Below the pieces are notes generated by a model. That model worked only from the letters and a program-made list of their open reading frames with translations. It ran no database searches and was not told the DNA's origin. DNA of 5,451 bases from Bacteroidota bacterium (GTDB lineage Bacteria > Bacteroidota > Bacteroidia > Flavobacteriales_D > Crocinitomicaceae), in assembly GCA_018825925.1 (NCBI GenBank), contig JAHKAT010000149.1, forward strand, positions 1-5,451, written 5' to 3'. This document shows positions 1 to 5,121 of the stretch, piece after piece (position 1 is the stretch's first letter; each line of letters starts with the position of its first letter). A program made the position numbers and the translations under genes.

Positions 1-50
1 GATTTTTTCGATACCAAGAAATTTTATTTATCAATGTCTCCTTCTGATAT
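1..50 (-). other. Region downstream of pgk; Shine-Dalgarno-like tract and possible start of a further gene
   Basis: Read on the minus strand, the 50 bases after the pgk stop contain AGAAGGAGA (37-45). A TTG follows two bases later (32-34) and opens a frame that stays open to the window edge, giving 11 codons that begin L/M-I-N-K-I-S-W-Y-R-K. Such a strong purine tract is unusual next to the other starts in this window. No clear intrinsic terminator is present; the best pairing is a short GATA/TATC with a 15-base loop. This could be a ribosome binding site for the next gene of a pgk operon, or chance, because 11 codons prove nothing. Confidence 0.22.
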
Positions 51-1244
51 TTACTTTCGAATCGCTGCAATACCGGGTAATTCTAAGCCTTCTAAATACT
101 CTAACATCGCTCCTCCTCCAGTGGAAACATAAGATACTTTATCGGATAAATTAAACTGATTAATGGCTGCAACTGAATCGCCACCACCAATCAAAGAAAA
201 TGCACCATTGGCTGTCGCATCAGCTATTTTTTCCGCTACAACTCTCGTTCCTCCGGCAAAATTGGGCATTTCAAAAACTCCCATCGGACCGTTCCAAAGT
301 ATCAATTTAGACTTCTCCAAAATGGCAGAGCAATCTTTCCTAGTTTGAGTTCCAACATCCAACCCCATCCATCCATCTGGAATTTTTGTAATATCAACTT
401 CTTGACGATTGGCATCATTGTCAAATTTATCCGCAATAATGGCGTCGACAGGTATGTATATCTCGACTCCTTTTTCTTTGGCTTTACCTAAAATCGATTT
501 TGCCGTTTCAAGATAATCGTCCTCCACTAAACTAGAGCCTACTTTACCTCCCATTGCTTTCACAAACGTAAAAGCCATTCCTCCTCCAACAATCAAATAA
601 TCTACCTTGTCCATTAATTTTTCAATGATGGTAATCTTACTTGATACCTTAGCGCCTCCAACAATAGCCGTTAAAGGTTTTTCTGTTGAATTCAAGACTT
701 TGTCAACACTTTTAATCTCTGCTTCAATTAAAAAACCAAACATTTTTGCTTCTGGAAAAAAATCTGCAATTATTGCCGTGGATGCATGAGCTCGGTGAGC
801 TGTTCCAAAAGCATCGTTCACATAAACATCTCCATGCTTCGCTAATTTCTCGGCAAATACCCTATCTCCTTTTGTTTCCTCTGGATAAAAACGCAAATTC
901 TCCAACATTAATATCTCTCCCTTGCCTAGGTTGGCTGACATTTCGAATGATTTTTCTGATATACAATCGTCTACAAACTGAACCTTTCTCCCCAATACTT
1001 TTGAGGTATGTTCAATGATGTGTTTAATCGAGAATTGTTGGTCGTCTTTTGACTTCGGTCGACCCAAATGAGTCATCAAAATCACACTTCCACCTGCCTC
1101 TAATATGTGATCAATGGTTTTCTTAGCCGCTTTAATACGCGTGTCATCTGTAACTCGTAAATCATTTTTATCAAGCGGAACATTAAAGTCTACTCGAATT
1201 AAAACTTTTTTGTTCGCGAAATCATAAGTATCTATACTGGCCAT
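51..1244 (-). CDS. pgk: Phosphoglycerate kinase
   Basis: Cytoplasmic glycolytic enzyme that interconverts 1,3-bisphosphoglycerate + ADP and 3-phosphoglycerate + ATP. The 397-residue length is normal for a bacterial PGK and the gene looks complete. The N-terminal domain carries the signature RVDFN (residues 17-21), the substrate-binding THLGRP (58-63), ENLRF (115-119) and DAFGTAHRAHAS (144-155). The C-terminal nucleotide-binding domain carries GGAKVSSK (196-203), WNGPMGVFE (317-325), the phosphate-binding GGGDS (353-357) and STGGGA (374-379). All expected motifs are intact. The ATG at 1242-1244 is chosen because MASIDTYDFANKKVLIRVDFN fits the usual PGK N-terminus. An AAAAGG tract abuts the start, too close to be a standard Shine-Dalgarno. 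It lies 43 bp downstream of a small secreted-protein gene on the same strand and may be read from its own promoter (1264-1271) or through from that gene. Identification is secure. Confidence 0.98.
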   Translation of the reverse strand: MASIDTYDFANKKVLIRVDFNVPLDKNDLRVTDDTRIKAAKKTIDHILEAGGSVILMTHLGRPKSKDDQQFSIKHIIEHTSKVLGRKVQFVDDCISEKSFEMSANLGKGEILMLENLRFYPEETKGDRVFAEKLAKHGDVYVNDAFGTAHRAHASTAIIADFFPEAKMFGFLIEAEIKSVDKVLNSTEKPLTAIVGGAKVSSKITIIEKLMDKVDYLIVGGGMAFTFVKAMGGKVGSSLVEDDYLETAKSILGKAKEKGVEIYIPVDAIIADKFDNDANRQEVDITKIPDGWMGLDVGTQTRKDCSAILEKSKLILWNGPMGVFEMPNFAGGTRVVAEKIADATANGAFSLIGGGDSVAAINQFNLSDKVSYVSTGGGAMLEYLEGLELPGIAAIRK

Positions 1245-1263
1245 CCTTTTCTATTTTGGACGG

Positions 1264-1271
1264 CAAAAATA
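1264..1271 (-). promoter_or_regulatory. Candidate -7 promoter element for pgk
   Basis: On the minus strand this reads TATTTTTG, a full match to the Bacteroidota -7 consensus TAnnTTTG. It ends 19 bases before the pgk start codon. A TTG that could serve as the -33 element lies about 25 bases upstream, longer than the usual spacing of roughly 19-21, so the match is incomplete. The region is AT-rich, so a chance match is possible. Confidence 0.35.
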
Positions 1272-1287
1272 ACAAAGAATATAGAAT

Positions 1288-1650
1288 TCATTTCTTCAAT
1301 TTGAATGAAGCTCTATGCATTTCTTTTAAATCTTCTTGAAGTACCCATTGATAATTACCTTGAGGAAGTGGTGCAAGCTCAATTACATAATCACACCGCT
1401 CCTCTTGAAGCTGAAAACGTAATTTTTCCCTACCAAAATCATCACAGATTAGCAATACAGCGGGCTCTTTTAATAAACTTTCAAAGGCTAAAACCAATTG
1501 CGGAGATTTTTTTCCAGCATTAATTAAAACCGTAACCTCTGGTTTTTCTTGTATTTTTTTCAAACCTTTATCATTCGTTTGAGAAATGGCTTTCAAACTC
1601 AATAAAACAAAAACAAACGAAACAAGGGTTGAAGTGAATAGCTTTCCCAT
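1288..1650 (-). CDS. Small predicted secreted protein of unknown function
   Basis: I do not recognise a named family. The 120-residue protein begins MGKLF and has a Sec-type signal peptide: a lysine at residue 3, a hydrophobic stretch at about 4-19, and a likely cleavage near AIS-Q (residues 21-24). It would therefore be exported to the periplasm or outer surface. The mature part of about 97 residues has alternating hydrophobic stretches suggesting beta strands (VTVLIN 39-44, AVLLICDD 64-71, KLRFQL 76-81, YVIELA 88-93), then LPQGNYQWVL (95-104) and a terminal ASFKLKK. This rhythm recalls Ig-like beta-sandwich proteins of Bacteroidota, such as DUF3244 or type IX secretion C-terminal domains, but that is inference. 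Two cysteines (69, 86) could pair. The ATG at 1648-1650 is chosen because upstream in-frame codons would put residues before the signal peptide and overlap the divergent xseA start. It lies 43 bp upstream of pgk. Confidence 0.75.
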   Translation of the reverse strand: MGKLFTSTLVSFVFVLLSLKAISQTNDKGLKKIQEKPEVTVLINAGKKSPQLVLAFESLLKEPAVLLICDDFGREKLRFQLQEERCDYVIELAPLPQGNYQWVLQEDLKEMHRASFKLKK

Positions 1651-1689
1651 ATTTAGTAACTTAGATGCTAAAGTTACAAAGTTTACCGA
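1651..1689. promoter_or_regulatory. Divergent control region with a small inverted repeat, between xseA and the secreted-protein gene
   Basis: Only 39 bp separate two divergent start codons. The region holds an inverted repeat with perfect 7-base arms, GTAACTT (1656-1662) and AAGTTAC (1671-1677), around an 8-base centre. On the minus strand, TAACTTTA (1669-1676) matches TAnnTTTG at all but the last base, with a TTG 19 bases upstream (1696-1698), a good Bacteroidota -33/-7 arrangement for the secreted-protein gene. On the plus strand, TAACTTAG (1657-1664) is a weaker -7 candidate for xseA, without a well-placed TTG. Both -7 candidates overlap the repeat arms. Neither gene has a Shine-Dalgarno. 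Confidence 0.4.
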
Positions 1690-3138
1690 ATGAATCAAAA
1701 AAAAATTTTCACCTTAAAACAGGTGGTTAAATCCATTCAAAAAACTTTTGACGAACGTTACAAACAAGCGTATTGGATTAAAGTTGAGCTACATAAGCTA
1801 AACCAATATCCTACTGGTCATTGTTTTCCGGAACTTGTCCATAAGGAAAATGACAAAATTGTAGCTCAATTAAATGGCACTATTTGGAAAACAACTCTTG
1901 ACAATATAAACAAGCGATTTCACGAAATTGTAAAAGAGCCAATCAAAGAAGGAACAACTCTTTTAATTTTAGCGAAAATCCAATATCATCCAACCTTTGG
2001 AGCTGGTTTGTTAATTCTAGATATTGACCCGCACTATTCTTTGGGCGAACTCCAACGCGAAAAGGATGAAACTCTACTGTATCTTCAAAAACACAACCTT
2101 CTCAATAAAAACAAATCCTTATCATTTCCATTACTGCCAAAAAGAATAGCTATTATCTCTGCCGAAACAAGCAAAGGTTTATCCGATTTTTTCAGTGTTC
2201 TCTCAAAACGAGAACCGAATTATTACTTTGTCACACATTTATTTCGCGCTGCTCTTCAAGGAGATGCCGCTGTACAAAGTATAGTGCGACAATTGGATAA
2301 AATAGAAAAGTTAAAAGATCTATTTGATGTGGTGGTTATCGTTCGAGGTGGCGGTGGCGAAGCTGGTTTAACTTGTTATAACCACCTTACTTTGTGTAAA
2401 AAAATAGCGAATTTCCCCCTTCCTATTCTAACCGGAATCGGACATTCAACCAATACAACAGTCGCTGAAATGATCGCTTTTGAAAATGGCATTACCCCAA
2501 CCGAACTTGCAGAAATGCTAATACGCTGCTTTGATGTTTATTCTGAACCTCTGATTAAATTCAAATCATCAATTGAAAAAACAACGCAACAATTTATAAA
2601 AACACATCTATTGGAACTACATGCTAAAAGTGAATTGCTTAAAGCTCGTTCTTCAAAACTGGTTTCCAACCATCAAATGTCTAATCGTCACTTAAGCGAA
2701 AAGGTGGCTCAGTCTTGTAAGCGTTTTTTACAAGAACGAAAATCTTTACAAACTAATCTCACAAATAAACTAGCGGTTAAAACAAAGTCATTGTTGACTC
2801 AATTTAAAAGCGATACTAAAAATGCTGGTCAATACTTGAGCTTTCATTCTAGCTCTCTCCTAAAAGATTATCGCCTAAAAACGAACCAATTGCAAAGTCA
2901 AATCAGCTTATTACCTCCACAAAAGCTCGAACTTTTGCACACAGGAATAAATGTCATCGAAGACAAAATAAAAATTTTAAGTCCAGAACAAGTATTAAAA
3001 AGAGGATTTACTATCACCCATTTTAATGGTAAATCTGTTTCAAACGAAAACCAACCTAAAATTGGAGACAAAATTACTACCTTCACTTCAAGCGAAAAAA
3101 TAGAAAGTTCAATTCAAGAAATAATAAATAAAACATGA
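1690..3138 (+). CDS. xseA: Exonuclease VII large subunit
   Basis: Catalytic subunit of exonuclease VII, which with several XseB copies degrades single-stranded DNA from both ends without a metal requirement. The 482 residues compare with 456 in E. coli. An N-terminal OB-fold DNA-binding domain (about 1-115, with TGHCFPELV at 42-50) precedes the nuclease domain (about 120-280: KRIAIISAETSKGLSDF, VIVRGGGG, LTGIGHSTN, ITPTELAE). A long helical coiled-coil segment (about 285-425) follows, then the conserved C-terminal SPEQVLKRGFTIT (431-443). Aligned by eye to E. coli, Asp155, Arg205 and His238 correspond to D166, R219 and H252, but Asp241 is replaced by N255, and the SLEDLWSFN stretch reads GEAGLTCYN (223-231). 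I recall similar motifs in other flavobacterial XseA proteins, so this is probably a lineage variant. The ATG at 1690 starts right after the divergent promoter region without a Shine-Dalgarno. A run of nine A lies at codons 3-6. The gene overlaps xseB by four bases. Confidence 0.95.
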   Translation: MNQKKIFTLKQVVKSIQKTFDERYKQAYWIKVELHKLNQYPTGHCFPELVHKENDKIVAQLNGTIWKTTLDNINKRFHEIVKEPIKEGTTLLILAKIQYHPTFGAGLLILDIDPHYSLGELQREKDETLLYLQKHNLLNKNKSLSFPLLPKRIAIISAETSKGLSDFFSVLSKREPNYYFVTHLFRAALQGDAAVQSIVRQLDKIEKLKDLFDVVVIVRGGGGEAGLTCYNHLTLCKKIANFPLPILTGIGHSTNTTVAEMIAFENGITPTELAEMLIRCFDVYSEPLIKFKSSIEKTTQQFIKTHLLELHAKSELLKARSSKLVSNHQMSNRHLSEKVAQSCKRFLQERKSLQTNLTNKLAVKTKSLLTQFKSDTKNAGQYLSFHSSSLLKDYRLKTNQLQSQISLLPPQKLELLHTGINVIEDKIKILSPEQVLKRGFTITHFNGKSVSNENQPKIGDKITTFTSSEKIESSIQEIINKT

Positions 3139-3329
3139 AAAATACTATCTCCTATGATAAAGCTTTTGAGGAACTCCAAACCATCGTTGCTGAGCTAGAG
3201 GATGGTGAAATTGGCGTTGACGAACTTTCCGAAAAAGTAAAAAAAGCTTCTGAACTCTTAAAGGTGTGCAAGGAGAAGTTGTCCTCAACCGAAGAAGATA
3301 TTCAAAAAATATTGAAGGAATTGGATTGA
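3135..3329 (+). CDS. xseB: Exonuclease VII small subunit
   Basis: Non-catalytic partner of XseA; in the known enzyme several XseB copies bind the coiled-coil part of the large subunit. The 64-residue length is typical of the family (about 60-80). The sequence is almost entirely helical and shows the family pattern: YDKAFEELQTIVAELEDGEIGVDEL (residues 7-31), then a second charged helix with CKEKLSSTEEDIQKIL (45-60). Two helices forming a hairpin are expected. Its ATG overlaps the xseA stop codon as ATGA, so translation is probably coupled to that of xseA, which suits a complex needing excess small subunit. No Shine-Dalgarno is apparent. It is followed by a 63-bp gap before rsgA, the only real gap in the plus-strand cluster. 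Confidence 0.95.
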   Translation: MKNTISYDKAFEELQTIVAELEDGEIGVDELSEKVKKASELLKVCKEKLSSTEEDIQKILKELD

Positions 3330-3351
3330 TTTTCAATTAAAATAAATCTTT

Positions 3352-3370
3352 GATAGTTCCCAAAACTATC
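3352..3370 (+). terminator. Weak stem-loop between xseB and rsgA
   Basis: A perfect inverted repeat GATAGTT (3352-3358) / AACTATC (3364-3370) encloses a 5-base CCCAA loop, 22 bases after the xseB stop. The stem is short and AT-rich. The T-rich tract that follows is delayed and interrupted (TCTTTGTTTT, 3381-3390), so it would be at best a weak, leaky terminator for xseAB. It could instead act as an operator or mRNA-processing element ahead of rsgA. Confidence 0.3.
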
Positions 3371-3378
3371 CATTAAGG

Positions 3379-3386
3379 TATCTTTG
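3379..3386 (+). promoter_or_regulatory. Candidate -7 promoter element for rsgA
   Basis: TATCTTTG is a full match to the Bacteroidota -7 consensus TAnnTTTG. It ends only six bases before the rsgA ATG at 3393, so transcription from it would give a leaderless or nearly leaderless mRNA. The nearest TTG upstream (3350-3352) is 26 bases away, too far for a standard -33, and the GATAGTT stem-loop lies between. It may be a promoter using only the -7 element, or a chance match. Confidence 0.35.
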
Positions 3387-3392
3387 TTTTCA

Positions 3393-4340
3393 ATGCAGCA
3401 AATCGTTCGTGTCTTAAAATCTACTGGTAAATGGTACCAGGTACTCACAAAAAATGGGGAAACGCTTAATTGTCGACTAAAAGGTCGTTTTCGATTGGCA
3501 GGTCTTTCGACTACAAATCCTATTGCCGTGGGTGATGAAGTAATCATCGCTGATCAACGTGATGAAGAGGGAAATGCTTTGATAATTGAATTGGTTCCTC
3601 GCACGAATTACATCGTTAGAAAATCAACCAACCTTAGCAAGCAAATGCAAATACTTGCTGCCAACATCGATCGGGTCTACTTAATGGTGACTTTGCATTC
3701 TCCTGAAACTCATCCTGCATTTATCGACCGCTTTTTAGTCGCAGCCGAATCTTTCAGAATCCCCTGCACCTTACTTTTCAATAAAATTGATCAGTACGAT
3801 GAAGACAATTTGGCTTTGGTCGATTATTATTCTCATATATACTCAAGTATTGGCTACCCTTGCCATAAAATATCAACATACGAACCAAGTGCTTTTGAAT
3901 TTTTAAAAGAGGAAATAAACGGTCAACAAGTAATGATAGGCGGACATTCTGGTGTTGGTAAGAGCTCTCTTGTAAATGCCTTAGATTCAGAAATTAGCGC
4001 CCGAATTGGGGAGATTTCCAAAGCCCATCACTCTGGCCAGCATACCACCACCTTTGCGGAAATGTATCCTTTAAAATCAGGTGGATTTATCATTGATACG
4101 CCCGGAATTAGAGCCTTTGGAATGATTGAACTCGAAAAAGAACATCTATCACATTATTTCCCAGAAATGAGGGAGAAAATGGGTGAATGTAAGTTTAATA
4201 ATTGCAAACATTTGAACGAGCCACATTGCGCTATAAAAAAGGCCGTAGAAGATGGCGAAATTCATGACCAACGTTATGCCAACTATTGGCAAATGATGAA
4301 CGAAGACGAAAACGAAACCTACCGTAAAAACGACTTTTAA
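3393..4340 (+). CDS. rsgA: Ribosome small subunit-dependent GTPase RsgA (YjeQ/EngC)
   Basis: Circularly permuted GTPase that acts in late maturation of the 30S subunit; its GTPase activity is stimulated by the 30S particle. The 315 residues hold an N-terminal OB-fold (about 1-75, with KGRFRL and NPIAVGDEV), then the GTPase motifs in permuted order: G4 NKID (130-133), G1/P-loop GHSGVGKS (184-191), G2 threonines in switch I (218-220) and G3 DTPG (235-238). The C-terminal zinc-binding motif C-x4-C-x-H-x5-C has C266, C271, H273 and C279, all present. The ATG at 3393 is preferred over the in-frame TTG at 3384 because MQQIVRVLKSTG is a natural OB-fold start and the TTG lies inside the -7-like TATCTTTG. 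It follows xseB after 63 bp. Its stop overlaps the dtd start by one base (TAATG). It looks complete and functional. Confidence 0.97.
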   Translation: MQQIVRVLKSTGKWYQVLTKNGETLNCRLKGRFRLAGLSTTNPIAVGDEVIIADQRDEEGNALIIELVPRTNYIVRKSTNLSKQMQILAANIDRVYLMVTLHSPETHPAFIDRFLVAAESFRIPCTLLFNKIDQYDEDNLALVDYYSHIYSSIGYPCHKISTYEPSAFEFLKEEINGQQVMIGGHSGVGKSSLVNALDSEISARIGEISKAHHSGQHTTTFAEMYPLKSGGFIIDTPGIRAFGMIELEKEHLSHYFPEMREKMGECKFNNCKHLNEPHCAIKKAVEDGEIHDQRYANYWQMMNEDENETYRKNDF

Positions 4341-4795
4341 TGAGAGCCATACTCCAAAGAGTTCAAGAAGCCAGCGTTTCAATCGAAGGGAAAATGGTGT
4401 CCAATATAAATCATGGACTTCTGGTTTTATTGGGAATTGAAACTGAAGATACCAACGAAGACATCGAATGGCTCACAAATAAAATAGTGCAAATGCGCAT
4501 TTTTAGCGACAAAGACGGCAAAATGAATCATTCTTTACTCGATCTTTCGGGCGAGGTACTATTGGTTTCTCAATTCACGCTTTTCGCATCTTCTAAAAAA
4601 GGTAATCGACCAAGTTTTATAAAATCGGCACGACCCGAAATTGCGATCCCACTCTATGAGAAAACCATAAAAAGATTTCAAACATTAATTGGAGTTGAGC
4701 AGCTAAAAACAGGAGAATTTGGAGCGGACATGAAGGTGCAGCTAATCAATGATGGTCCAGTAACCCTTTTCATTGATTCGAAAAACAAGGAATAA
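4340..4795 (+). CDS. dtd: D-aminoacyl-tRNA deacylase
   Basis: Cytoplasmic proofreading enzyme that hydrolyses D-aminoacyl-tRNAs (and, in the known family, Gly-tRNA(Ala)), preventing D-amino acids from blocking or entering translation. The 151-residue length is standard for DTD1. Family hallmarks are present: MRAILQRVQEASVSI at the N-terminus, the active-site SQFTL (77-81), the GNRPSF segment (88-93), and NDGPVT (137-142), whose Gly-Pro (139-140) forms the chirality-selecting cis-peptide motif of the family. TGEFGADM (124-131) is also typical. The ATG shares one base with the rsgA stop (TAATG), and the stop shares one base with the next gene in the same way, so translation is likely coupled along rsgA-dtd-mazG. 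No Shine-Dalgarno is evident. Nothing appears broken. Confidence 0.97.
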   Translation: MRAILQRVQEASVSIEGKMVSNINHGLLVLLGIETEDTNEDIEWLTNKIVQMRIFSDKDGKMNHSLLDLSGEVLLVSQFTLFASSKKGNRPSFIKSARPEIAIPLYEKTIKRFQTLIGVEQLKTGEFGADMKVQLINDGPVTLFIDSKNKE

Positions 4796-5121
4796 TGGAA
4801 ATAAAAGAAGCCCAAAACCTGGTAGATCAATGGATCAAAGAAAATGGAGTTCGCTATTTTAATGAGCTTACAAATCTTTCTATTTTGATGGAAGAAGTGG
4901 GAGAAATGGCACGAATTATTTCTCGGCGATATGGCGAACAAAGTGAAAAAGAATCAGATAAAAACTTAGATTTGGCAGATGAAATGGCCGACGTTCTTTT
5001 CGTTTTAATCTGCTTGGCAAATCAAACAAATATTGACCTGAATGAAGCGCTATTAAAAAATCTTCAAAAGAAAACGCAGCGCGACGCTAATCGTCATAAA
5101 AACAATCCCAAATTGCAATGA
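4795..5121 (+). CDS. MazG-like nucleotide pyrophosphohydrolase
   Basis: Short all-alpha NTP pyrophosphohydrolase of the MazG-like superfamily, which converts NTPs or dNTPs to the monophosphate plus pyrophosphate and often removes damaged or non-canonical nucleotides. The 108-residue single-domain length fits the small members, which are usually dimers or tetramers, rather than full two-domain MazG. The magnesium-binding signature is intact: EEVGE (E33, E34, E37) followed by E63 and D66 in DEMAD, that is EExxE...ExxD. The rest is helical, with a basic C-terminal tail (KKTQRDANRHKNN). The exact substrate cannot be read from sequence, so no symbol is given. It starts on the last base of the dtd stop (TAATG) and overlaps the following helicase-like gene as ATGA. 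From memory, an rsgA-dtd-pyrophosphohydrolase order is common in flavobacteria. Confidence 0.9.
   Translation: MEIKEAQNLVDQWIKENGVRYFNELTNLSILMEEVGEMARIISRRYGEQSEKESDKNLDLADEMADVLFVLICLANQTNIDLNEALLKNLQKKTQRDANRHKNNPKLQ

Noticed and set aside
1..50. Intrinsic terminator after pgk
   Set aside because: Only a GATA/TATC pairing with a 15-base loop, without a strong GC stem, so not reported as a terminator.
163..1018. Plus-strand open frames opposite pgk (163-348, 607-789, 746-1018)
   Set aside because: They lie entirely antisense to a fully conserved pgk and show no recognisable domain or start signal.
1305..1523. Plus-strand open frame opposite the secreted-protein gene
   Set aside because: The minus-strand frame has a signal peptide and a coherent beta-rich pattern; the plus-strand frame has neither a domain nor a promoter-like signal.
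1651..1698. N-terminal extension of the secreted protein to an ATG at 1698
   Set aside because: It would place 16 residues before a clear signal peptide, overlap the divergent xseA start and remove the intergenic region. The ATG at 1650 fits better.
3384..3392. TTG at 3384 as the rsgA start, giving a protein three residues longer
   Set aside because: The TTG lies inside the TATCTTTG promoter-like element and an ATG follows three codons later at a natural family start, so 3393 is preferred.
2898..4941. Minus-strand open frames opposite xseA, xseB, rsgA and dtd (for example 3145-3336, 3302-3547, 4149-4382, 4678-4941)
   Set aside because: Each is antisense to a well-conserved gene. Apparent hydrophobic stretches are the reverse reading of Glu/Lys-rich codons in AT-rich DNA.
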